From Bacteroidetes bacterium UBA7368 (lineage in GTDB: Bacteria; Bacteroidota; Rhodothermia; Rhodothermales; UBA10348): a stretch of DNA of 5,804 bases. Shown here piece by piece: positions 1-5,593 of this stretch; position 1 is the stretch's first letter; every line of letters starts with the position of its first letter. Where the stretch lies: positions 1 to 5,804 of the forward strand of contig DKOG01000099.1 of assembly GCA_002469915.1 (NCBI GenBank), in the 5' to 3' direction. Position numbers and translations under genes: made by a program. The notes below the pieces were generated by a model. The model was given only the letters and a program-made list of their open reading frames with translations. It did no database searches and had not been told where the DNA came from.

Positions 1-453
1 CATCCACTTGCGAGCCTCGTCAAAATAGAAATTGTAGTGCTCTCTAAGCAGGCGGACATAAAGGGCAGTGAGATCTCTCACGGGCGACCCCTTCTCTTGC
101 CTAGCCACCATACCCGATAGTTGGTCAATGCTCTCTTCCAGAATATGAGTCACTTCGGAAAGTGCAAACCACCACGTTTTTTCTTCGTCAGGAGACACCT
201 TTTCCAAAGAAACGTGAGCCGGCATTTCCGTACCGAGCGCCTCAATCATTCTTGACGTCTGATCTCGAAATCCGGCAAGCCGTTCTCGATGAGCGAGCGA
301 AATGGATGCCAATTCGCACGTTTTCTCCGCAGCCAGAACCCGCCTGAGCGTTGCTCCGATAATCGTGGCAATAGATATGAACGACGTGCTGTTCTCTGGC
401 ATCCCAGATACGAGTTCGGCAATGCGCTCAAACGGCGTTTTTTCACTCTCCAT
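1..453 (-). CDS. Hypothetical helical protein, C-terminus beyond the window
   Basis: The minus-strand frame is open from an ATG at 453-451 to the left edge, giving 151 visible codons with no stop, so the gene is partial. I do not recognise the family. The visible part is rich in charged and helix-favouring residues, has a single cysteine (residue 46), no signal peptide and no clear membrane segment, and carries an adjacent Trp pair at residues 94-95. The region around residues 97-150 reads as amphipathic helices ending in an aromatic-rich stretch near 140-150. This suggests a soluble, mainly alpha-helical cytoplasmic protein. The start is supported by a GGAGG motif 6 nt upstream. The start lies inside the end of the DUF2520 gene (11-nt overlap), so the two are probably translationally coupled and belong to one operon. 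Function is unknown; that it is a real gene is fairly secure, because the frame stays open and has a strong ribosome-binding site. Confidence 0.75.
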   Translation of the reverse strand, partial: MESEKTPFERIAELVSGMPENSTSFISIATIIGATLRRVLAAEKTCELASISLAHRERLAGFRDQTSRMIEALGTEMPAHVSLEKVSPDEEKTWWFALSEVTHILEESIDQLSGMVARQEKGSPVRDLTALYVRLLREHYNFYFDEARKWM

Positions 454-1402
454 CAGAATCCTCCAGCGTGGATGATCCTACTAGATAGTCATTGATTACG
501 TCCAGCATTTCAACTGCTCGGTCCGCTTTTAATCGTCCAGAGCGCATGGCCAAGTGAACCGTTTCCGTCGCGATGGAGCCATACAATGAGGTAAGATGCG
601 GTAAGTAGATAGTGATCGCCTTGAGGTGTGCACGCAGCGTTCCAACATCTCCACGCACGATGGGACCCGTGAGCGACGTTTCAGGCCCTTTTTCGAGGGC
701 ATTTTGCACGCTCGTCTGAATGAGCGGACCCATGGACGCGACAAACCCATCGCGCGTTCCCGCGGCTCGCTCCCAGATCTCTTCCGAAATAGACATAAGT
801 GTCGTGGCCGCGTTGCCGGCGAGTGCGGCAGCCGCGTGATAAAGGGCTTTACGATCTGAGGAGACTTTTACTGCTTGGGCTGCCAACGTGTCGACAACCA
901 TATTCGCCATGTGCACGGCGCGATCATCACCCTCAATCCCTACTGTAACGCCTCGGAACACGTCTTCCGTTTCGGATCCGGTAAAGGACTGCAATGGGTG
1001 CCATGAACCAACCGCTGCACCCGCTACTCTCAAAGGTCCCAACACATCCGCGTTAAACGCCCCAGAAGTGTGCAAAATCACCTGATCACGACAATCCCCA
1101 CGTGCCATGATTTCGGCTAGTTGAGCTATGGCATCATCTGGTACGCAAATAAACCAAAGGTCGCTTTCAGTATGGATATCCGAGAGCGCACCCAACTTTA
1201 CTAGTGTCCCCGAACCCACTTCGTTGATCAAGGCCTGTCCACTTTCGGGAGAACGAGAAACCAATTGGTCCAGTTTTAATCCGAGACCGCATAATGCCCG
1301 ACATAGTGCCTTTCCGAGCGCGCCGGATCCGACCATCGAAAACCTATTCAGCTCGCTTGATGGACCTAAAGACGCCCCTGTATGAAAGGAACTGTCATCC
1401 AT
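443..1402 (-). CDS. Rossmann-like and DUF2520 domain protein (ProC/6PGDH-like dehydrogenase fold)
   Basis: The 319-residue product has the two-domain layout of the Rossmann-like plus DUF2520 family. This family resembles NAD(P)-dependent pyrroline-5-carboxylate and beta-hydroxyacid reductases, but its substrate is not established. A dinucleotide-binding glycine motif GSGALG lies at residues 25-30 after a short polar leader. The Rossmann part includes FICVPDD (84-90) and HTSGA (111-115). The junction HPLQSF is at 135-140. The helical DUF2520 half carries the family hallmarks KALYHAAAALAGN (185-197) and LTGPIVRGD (244-252). Length is close to the usual 260-320. The ATG follows the MEMO-like gene's stop by one nucleotide and has no clear Shine-Dalgarno of its own, suggesting coupling to that gene. 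The first 20 residues look dispensable, but no better start precedes the glycine motif. A soluble cytoplasmic oxidoreductase is inferred; the reaction is unknown. Confidence 0.9.
   Translation of the reverse strand: MDDSSFHTGASLGPSSELNRFSMVGSGALGKALCRALCGLGLKLDQLVSRSPESGQALINEVGSGTLVKLGALSDIHTESDLWFICVPDDAIAQLAEIMARGDCRDQVILHTSGAFNADVLGPLRVAGAAVGSWHPLQSFTGSETEDVFRGVTVGIEGDDRAVHMANMVVDTLAAQAVKVSSDRKALYHAAAALAGNAATTLMSISEEIWERAAGTRDGFVASMGPLIQTSVQNALEKGPETSLTGPIVRGDVGTLRAHLKAITIYLPHLTSLYGSIATETVHLAMRSGRLKADRAVEMLDVINDYLVGSSTLEDSDGE
460..464 (-). promoter_or_regulatory. Shine-Dalgarno site for the partial gene ending at position 1
   Basis: The minus strand reads GGAGG, six nucleotides before the ATG at 453-451. 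The site sits within the last codons of the DUF2520 gene. It fixes the start of the downstream gene and supports the 11-nt overlap as a genuine coupled junction. Confidence 0.7.
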
Positions 1403-1403
1403 C

Positions 1404-2183
1404 TCAACTACGACCGATCAGTGCACCTATAAATCCCGGACTACCATCTTCTGGTCGCTTTCGGCCGGAAATATGCACAGCGTTGGCTCTTCGATGGTTG
1501 GCGGCAATCATGGCCGTTAACACACCTCCCTTACCACGGACCACAATTTCGTTTTCCTGATTCAACAGAATCATCATCCGAGATACGTCCAAGTCAATAA
1601 TGTATTTTTCGAACCGTGCTAATCCCACCGGGGTGGCACTAAGAATATCTACGCAAGCAACTGTGAGCGTATTTCTGTTAAACATGATTTCTCCCACCGC
1701 GCTACCCAGCTCTTTGCAGAAATCTACGGATTCCATCCCCATAACCAGAGGCGCAACCGAAAAGTCAGAACAGACTTTCTGTAAAAAGGGGAGCTGAATA
1801 TCTATGCCACGATGATCAAAATGCCCCATATCACTGACGTAGATATCGTCGTCTTCGTCACATAACTCATTGCGTATCCGGTCATCGACAGCCACGTCTC
1901 CTAGGGGAGAATTATATCGCGCTAAGCTACAGACCGTAATCTTTCTAAACGTTCCGACTTCGCTCGGGGCTATGGAAATGACTGTATCAAAATCTGTGCA
2001 GGGCAACGACTTGTAGGCATCGGCAGCAATACTTCCCCCTGTCACCAGAGCAGAATTCGGCACAATAATGGTGTGGGCAAAGAAATCGACAGGTTGCGCC
2101 TGACTAGCTTTTAGAAAACCGGATACTTGTGCATCCAAAGGATCTCTCTGCGTGGCGAACTTGGAAGCTTCAATTTCGGGCAT
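1404..2183 (-). CDS. MEMO-family (AmmeMemoRadiSam protein B-like) protein lacking the metal ligands
   Basis: The 259-residue product matches the MEMO1/AmmeMemoRadiSam B fold in order and spacing. The family's APHAGY turn corresponds to VPNSAL (41-46) followed by GGSIAADAYKSL; GPSH corresponds to APSE (72-75); then come YNSPLGDVAVD (90-100), IDIQLPFLQ (127-135), PLVMG (145-149), a CVDILSA strand (177-183) and the C-terminal segment RGKGGVLTA (216-224). In my alignment the conserved histidines become Asn43, Glu75 and Ser182, and the metal-binding cysteine becomes Arg216. Only the Asp of the SSDF-like strand (Asp179) remains. The protein is therefore probably not a redox metal enzyme, and may be a binding or structural protein or have a shifted active site. 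The usual partners (AMMECR1, radical SAM) are not visible; a DUF2520 gene follows one nucleotide downstream. An AAGGA ribosome-binding site nine nucleotides upstream supports the start. The alignment is by eye from memory of the family. Confidence 0.8.
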   Translation of the reverse strand: MPEIEASKFATQRDPLDAQVSGFLKASQAQPVDFFAHTIIVPNSALVTGGSIAADAYKSLPCTDFDTVISIAPSEVGTFRKITVCSLARYNSPLGDVAVDDRIRNELCDEDDDIYVSDMGHFDHRGIDIQLPFLQKVCSDFSVAPLVMGMESVDFCKELGSAVGEIMFNRNTLTVACVDILSATPVGLARFEKYIIDLDVSRMMILLNQENEIVVRGKGGVLTAMIAANHRRANAVHISGRKRPEDGSPGFIGALIGRS

Positions 2184-2192
2184 AATTATAAG

Positions 2193-2197
2193 TCCTT
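2193..2197 (-). promoter_or_regulatory. Shine-Dalgarno site for the MEMO-like gene
   Basis: The minus strand reads AAGGA with a nine-nucleotide spacer before the ATG at 2183-2181. It is the best start signal at the head of the three-gene unit and implies that this ATG, rather than a later one, begins the protein. Confidence 0.6.
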
Positions 2198-2271
2198 AAG
2201 TAGACCAGACAAGGTTAATAAGCGATTGGAATGAACTGAAACTAGGGGGTGTCGACTTCCGCTACAAGCAC

Positions 2272-2294
2272 GGATCGTTTATTCTGAACGATCC
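2272..2294 (-). terminator. Hairpin after the choice-of-anchor B gene, probable terminator without a U-tract
   Basis: GGATCGTT (2272-2279) and AACGATCC (2287-2294) form a perfect 8-bp stem with a 7-nt loop. In the minus direction it begins 13 nt after the stop codon of the long gene ending at 2308 and lies about 90 nt before the MEMO-like ATG. No run of T follows on either strand, so it is not a canonical intrinsic terminator. Its position suggests transcript termination or 3'-end protection. A protein-binding site for the downstream unit is the alternative. Confidence 0.5.
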
Positions 2295-2307
2295 AAACCC
2301 TTTCCAA

Positions 2308-4659
2308 TCAAAGATCTAATTCGCGTTTACGAACGATAAACAGACCCTCTCGTCTCGAGGTCACGAGAATAGCACCCGATTTGAAAAAAGGATAACTGCT
2401 CCACGTACCATCGAATCCGGCTACGTTCTTGCCTTTTGGTGTAGTATCAAAAAACCCAACTTCGATGGGATTAGCCCGATCGTGAATGTCTATCACCCTC
2501 AAACCGCTGGCATTATTCGTCTGATACATGAAATCCCCTTTTACGTACAGGTTGTGATCGGTGGAGTTAGAATCGCCAAAATATTCCGCAATCATTTCAG
2601 GTTCGTCAAGGTCTGTTAAGTCCCAAATCATGGTCCTTGTTCGATCTACAACGCCTCCGGTCTCGTCTCCTTCATCGTTCTGATAAAAATAGCGATGGTC
2701 TTCGGTGAACCAACCTTGGTGCACATATGCAGAATTGGGATACGTACCCTGACTAATAGCAATGGGGTTTGCTTTGTCGGTGACGTCAGCTACACTTATC
2801 GCCGATCCATTTGAGCCTACACAGATTTCTTTACCACTGTGCTCAGAATCCGGCCCTTCGTAAATCACGCACTGCGCATCATGAGTCGCTCCCGAGCCGT
2901 TGTTACCCGTCTGCGGATCATTAAAGCAGCCTAGAAAAGTGGGCGTCATGGGTTCGTTGACATCAATCATATGCAACGCACCGCCGCAGGTCTCCCCTCC
3001 CGAACTGTTTCCTACCGTGTAAGCAAAGCCCGTGTCCTCATTAATTACAATATTATGAGCACTAGCAATATTCGTATAGAGGAAGTCCGGTTCGTACTGT
3101 TCGAATTCACCCGACCAATTTCTGAGTCTATCCATGTTGAAAACTTGCATCCCATGTTGTCCGGCACCGTCCGCAACGATGAAAGCAAAGTCTTTGAACA
3201 CTTTCATGTCTCTCCATGTCGAACCGGGAGACCCAGGTGTTCGAGGTAGCTCTCCCAAAACGACGGGTGAGAGCGGGTTGGACACGTCTATAAATACAGC
3301 AGCTTCCATATGACCGATAATACCATACTCTTTTCCTGTCTCAGGGTCGGTCCAACCCCAGACATCGTTTAGTCGAACACCTCGATTCATACGGAGGTCT
3401 GTCAAAGGGATAAATGAAACGAGATCTACATTCTCGCAACCATACCCATTAGCTTCACCGTCGGCACATTCAATTTCACCACCCGAGATAGGTGGCAGAT
3501 CAGGTACGGGTCGGTTGTAGGCCGTGACTTTCTGCCATGTGCCATCGCCACTATTCGTATACACGACGGCCGAGCCCAACCCATAATCATTACCCGGCAT
3601 CCCAATCGCAGCCACATCGGCTCGTATGGCGATGGCCGTCCCAAACTGCGTACGTCCTCCTTCCACATCGTTGTCGATGGAGTCAATTGGTTTTAGTGAG
3701 TCTGCATCAAACCGATATACGCCCCCCGAAAAACTGTTTGACAAGGGAGCAGATATCCAAATTTCATCCTCTGAAAAGGCCAAAGCTGCTCCAAAAAAGG
3801 CAGGGCCACTCGATTCGCCTTCCATTTTCATATCGGAAGTATGCTTCCAACCTTTGTTGCTTTGCTCAAACACAGAAACAAGGCCCACACCTCGATTAGC
3901 TCGGGGATTTGAGGCGAAAAGACGATTTCCATTGAGCGTCAATGAAGTACCAAGCCGAATTTCTTCTGCGTCTTCAGGACTAGAAATGGTATCTATTAAT
4001 CCCCAGTCATCTTCAATTGAAAACAACTCAATCATCCCTGAACTGGTATCAAACCCTGGGGACCCGATGGCGACCGTGTTTTCTGAAACCGCTAAACCAG
4101 CACCGAATTCAGCTCCTTCCTCTGGATTCGATGACATCAATGTATTCACAAGACCCCAGTCTGAAGATGCACTGTAAACGAATACACGACCCTCTTTCAG
4201 ATCAGTACCCGGTGCACTTATAAATACGTGCCCTCCCGAAACGGCCAGAGTCGAGCCAAAACCGGATCGCACTTCATCTTTAGATAGAATCCGCCCAGCC
4301 TGTGCCCAGTTTCCTTCTCGGTTTTTTTCAAACACATAAACGGCACCTTTTCCTCCCAAAGCACCGGAACTGGATACAACCAAATACCCATCTGCATACA
4401 CCATAGACGCACCGAAACGGTCTCCTACTTCTGCATCCGAGGAAGAAAAAGTCTGGATCACATCCCAAGATCCTCTACTGTTTTCTCGAAGTACATGAAT
4501 CATCCCTGGAGAACTAAAACCAGATGTTTCTCCGACCAAAATATCCTCTCCAATCATCAGCAGAGAGCTTCCGTATGCATCCCTAATTGAGGACTCGGAA
4601 GCACTAGTGGTCAGCGGAGTCAGGCACAAGACGCATATAAGCAGAGCAAAACGAGGCAT
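2308..4659 (-). CDS. Secreted FG-GAP propeller plus choice-of-anchor B family protein
   Basis: From the ATG at 4659 the product has 783 residues. Residues 1-20 form a Sec signal peptide (MPRF, then a Leu/Ile/Cys-rich core, cleavage probable after TSA), with no usable lipobox. Seven FG-GAP-type repeats follow near 27-57, 80-110, 132-162, 183-213, 234-264, 287-317 and 337-367, each built around FGxxLA, a hydrophobic strand and a GxVYVF-like strand. Seven is the number needed for one closed beta-propeller. A linker with Cys398 and Cys408 leads into a choice-of-anchor B domain (about 413-780) with VWGWTD (433-438), FIDVSNP (456-462), WRDMKVF (482-488), HGMQVFNM (502-509) and repeated LxVIDxxxxxxP strands, probably a second propeller. 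No C-terminal sorting signal is visible. The frame extends to a TTG at 4692, but only the ATG places the signal peptide at the N-terminus. An envelope binding or adhesion role is inferred; no catalytic residues are recognised. Confidence 0.88.
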   Translation of the reverse strand: MPRFALLICVLCLTPLTTSASESSIRDAYGSSLLMIGEDILVGETSGFSSPGMIHVLRENSRGSWDVIQTFSSSDAEVGDRFGASMVYADGYLVVSSSGALGGKGAVYVFEKNREGNWAQAGRILSKDEVRSGFGSTLAVSGGHVFISAPGTDLKEGRVFVYSASSDWGLVNTLMSSNPEEGAEFGAGLAVSENTVAIGSPGFDTSSGMIELFSIEDDWGLIDTISSPEDAEEIRLGTSLTLNGNRLFASNPRANRGVGLVSVFEQSNKGWKHTSDMKMEGESSGPAFFGAALAFSEDEIWISAPLSNSFSGGVYRFDADSLKPIDSIDNDVEGGRTQFGTAIAIRADVAAIGMPGNDYGLGSAVVYTNSGDGTWQKVTAYNRPVPDLPPISGGEIECADGEANGYGCENVDLVSFIPLTDLRMNRGVRLNDVWGWTDPETGKEYGIIGHMEAAVFIDVSNPLSPVVLGELPRTPGSPGSTWRDMKVFKDFAFIVADGAGQHGMQVFNMDRLRNWSGEFEQYEPDFLYTNIASAHNIVINEDTGFAYTVGNSSGGETCGGALHMIDVNEPMTPTFLGCFNDPQTGNNGSGATHDAQCVIYEGPDSEHSGKEICVGSNGSAISVADVTDKANPIAISQGTYPNSAYVHQGWFTEDHRYFYQNDEGDETGGVVDRTRTMIWDLTDLDEPEMIAEYFGDSNSTDHNLYVKGDFMYQTNNASGLRVIDIHDRANPIEVGFFDTTPKGKNVAGFDGTWSSYPFFKSGAILVTSRREGLFIVRKRELDL

Positions 4660-4719
4660 TTCGATCTCAAATAAGTGAAGAGTAGACCTCAAGAAAGCGG
4701 AAAAACTCCGAATGATCCA

Positions 4720-4725
4720 ATTTTA
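4720..4725 (-). promoter_or_regulatory. Candidate -10 element for the choice-of-anchor B gene
   Basis: The minus strand reads TAAAAT, a 5-of-6 match to the sigma-70 -10 consensus, about 60 nt before the ATG at 4659. Only a weak TTTACT sits upstream, at a short spacing of about 15 nt, so this rests mainly on the -10 match in an AT-rich divergent spacer. Confidence 0.3.
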
Positions 4726-4769
4726 ACCAGAAGAAAGCAGAGTAAAGAGAGCCACGGGTGCAGGAATTT

Positions 4770-4799
4770 GACCTTCAACAGGTCTGAGACCTCTTTTTT
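4770..4799 (+). terminator. Intrinsic-terminator-like hairpin with a competing upstream arm (possible attenuator)
   Basis: AGGTC (4780-4784) pairs with GACCT (4788-4792) around a 3-nt TGA loop, followed by a run of six T at 4794-4799, as in a small intrinsic terminator read on the plus strand. The same AGGTC arm can instead pair with an earlier GACCT (4770-4774) across a 5-nt loop. The two pairings exclude each other, the logic of an attenuator. No plus-strand gene lies immediately upstream, and the next start is at 4883. It may therefore control a long leader of the lipoprotein operon, end a small plus-strand RNA, or be fortuitous. The stems are only 5 bp. Confidence 0.4.
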
Positions 4800-4826
4800 C
4801 GGGATTTCCCACATACCCTAAATGTT

Positions 4827-4856
4827 TTGAGAGTAAATTGTCTTGATTAATAGATT
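4827..4856 (+). promoter_or_regulatory. Candidate sigma-70-like promoter for the FnIII lipoprotein operon
   Basis: TTGAGA (4827-4832, five of six consensus bases) is followed after 18 bp by TAGATT (4851-4856, four of six). Transcription would start near 4863, leaving a leader of about 20 nt before the ATG at 4883 and bypassing the terminator-like hairpin at 4770-4799. This is a consensus match only, and the lineage may use a different promoter consensus. Confidence 0.3.
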
Positions 4857-4882
4857 CGTGACTTAAAGAAAGCAGCATTAAG

Positions 4883-5593
4883 ATGGTGTCTCACCAAAAC
4901 ATAGCAAAAGGTCATTCTCGGCTCCTTGCACTTATATGTGGAGTCTTTTTTTGCGCATTCACTTTGATAGGATGTGACTCGAATCCTGTTGAAGTATCCA
5001 AAGACTTAGGGACTCCTGCATTGGTGGCCCCAACACCTGGATCCCAAACAGATGATGCAGTTTTACTTGACTGGACGGATGTCGATGGAGCCTATTCGTA
5101 TCGAGTGCAAGTTTCCACCAAGGCCGATTTCACATCGGCCATTTACACGGATAAGGTCTACGAGTACTCCGAGGCTATCATCCAGAATCTAGAACAAAAC
5201 AAGACGCATTATTGGCGTGCCCTCCCTCTTTCAAAGACGGGCGCCGAGGGTAGGTGGTCGGAAATATTCACGTTCGTTCCTGTCCGTCAAGCGGAATTCC
5301 CCATCAATCCGTCGCAGATCTATCCTGACAATGGTACCGGAAATCACGATCGTTCAGTACGAATCCGCTGGGCTTCCGTCGAAGATGCCATTTCCTATCA
5401 CCTGGTGGTCACCATCGATGAGGATATGCTCCTGTATCAGGTAGACTTAGAAAATGTAAAGTCTACCTCATACCTGGTAGAAGGACTGGTACTGACCTAT
5501 CCCTATTGGTGGAAGGTGCGTACGCTCAATGCTGCAGGATATTCAGAATGGTCTCCCGTCTGGATCTTTCAGGTTAAAGACGAGGACGAATGA
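4883..5593 (+). CDS. Lipoprotein with two fibronectin type III-like domains
   Basis: The 236-residue product starts with a basic n-region, a hydrophobic core (14-29) and the lipobox LIGC, with Cys31 the predicted lipidated residue followed by Asp32. Two FnIII-like beta-sandwich domains follow. The first is about 44-133, with LLDWTDVDGAYSYRVQV and THYWRALP; the second is about 141-231, with IRWASVEDAISYHLVV, YWWKVR and GYSEWSPVWIF. Both show the usual WxxVxxAxxYxVxV, YWWxVR and SxWSxxWxF pattern of FnIII repeats in exported Bacteroidota-type proteins. It is a small extracytoplasmic binding or scaffold protein anchored by lipid; no catalytic site is seen. No strong Shine-Dalgarno precedes the ATG, only an A/G-rich stretch (4865-4875). 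The stop overlaps the next lipoprotein gene, so the two are probably co-expressed. Function beyond the fold is unknown. Confidence 0.85.
   Translation: MVSHQNIAKGHSRLLALICGVFFCAFTLIGCDSNPVEVSKDLGTPALVAPTPGSQTDDAVLLDWTDVDGAYSYRVQVSTKADFTSAIYTDKVYEYSEAIIQNLEQNKTHYWRALPLSKTGAEGRWSEIFTFVPVRQAEFPINPSQIYPDNGTGNHDRSVRIRWASVEDAISYHLVVTIDEDMLLYQVDLENVKSTSYLVEGLVLTYPYWWKVRTLNAAGYSEWSPVWIFQVKDEDE
5122..5140 (+). repeat. Perfect 7-bp inverted repeat inside the FnIII lipoprotein gene
   Basis: GGCCGAT (5122-5128) and ATCGGCC (5134-5140) are exact reverse complements around a 5-nt loop, in the codons of the first FnIII domain. It is GC-rich enough to fold in the transcript, but no T-run follows, so it is not called a terminator. 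Confidence 0.5.
5439..5468 (+). repeat. Perfect 10-bp inverted repeat inside the FnIII lipoprotein gene
   Basis: AGGTAGACTT (5439-5448) and AAGTCTACCT (5459-5468) are exact reverse complements separated by ten A-rich nucleotides, within the second FnIII domain and about 125 nt before the stop. It may form an mRNA hairpin or be a dyad operator-like site. It has no U-tract. Confidence 0.55.

Larger units (their letters stand above)
4691..4875. repeat. Three direct copies of AAGAAAGCRG in the divergent intergenic region
   Basis: AAGAAAGCGG occurs at 4691-4700 and AAGAAAGCAG at 4731-4740 and 4866-4875. The first two start exactly 40 bp apart; the third lies just before the lipoprotein start at 4883. 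All are in the same orientation, and the copies flank the candidate promoters for both directions. They could be regulator-binding sites or a purine-rich translation-enhancing leader element; chance in A-rich DNA is possible. Confidence 0.4.

Noticed and set aside
2185..2190. Exact TATAAT on the minus strand just before the MEMO-like ATG
   Set aside because: It ends one nucleotide from the start codon and overlaps the ribosome-binding spacer, so it cannot be the -10 of a transcript carrying this start; it is probably AT-rich chance.
3626..4177. 183-codon plus-strand open frame opposite the long minus-strand gene
   Set aside because: It lies wholly antisense to the FG-GAP repeats, its translation shows no recognisable domain, and the minus-strand protein explains the region fully.
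4660..4692. Upstream TTG start extending the choice-of-anchor B protein by 11 residues
   Set aside because: The extension puts an acidic, non-signal segment before a well-formed signal peptide. The ATG at 4659 begins directly with the n-region, and the TTG has only a GGAG at poor spacing (about 13 nt).
5590..5592. ATG at 5590 as start of the second lipoprotein (ATGA overlap)
   Set aside because: Possible, but the GAGG motif would be only 3 nt away; the adjacent in-frame ATG at 5593 has better spacing. The mature protein is the same.
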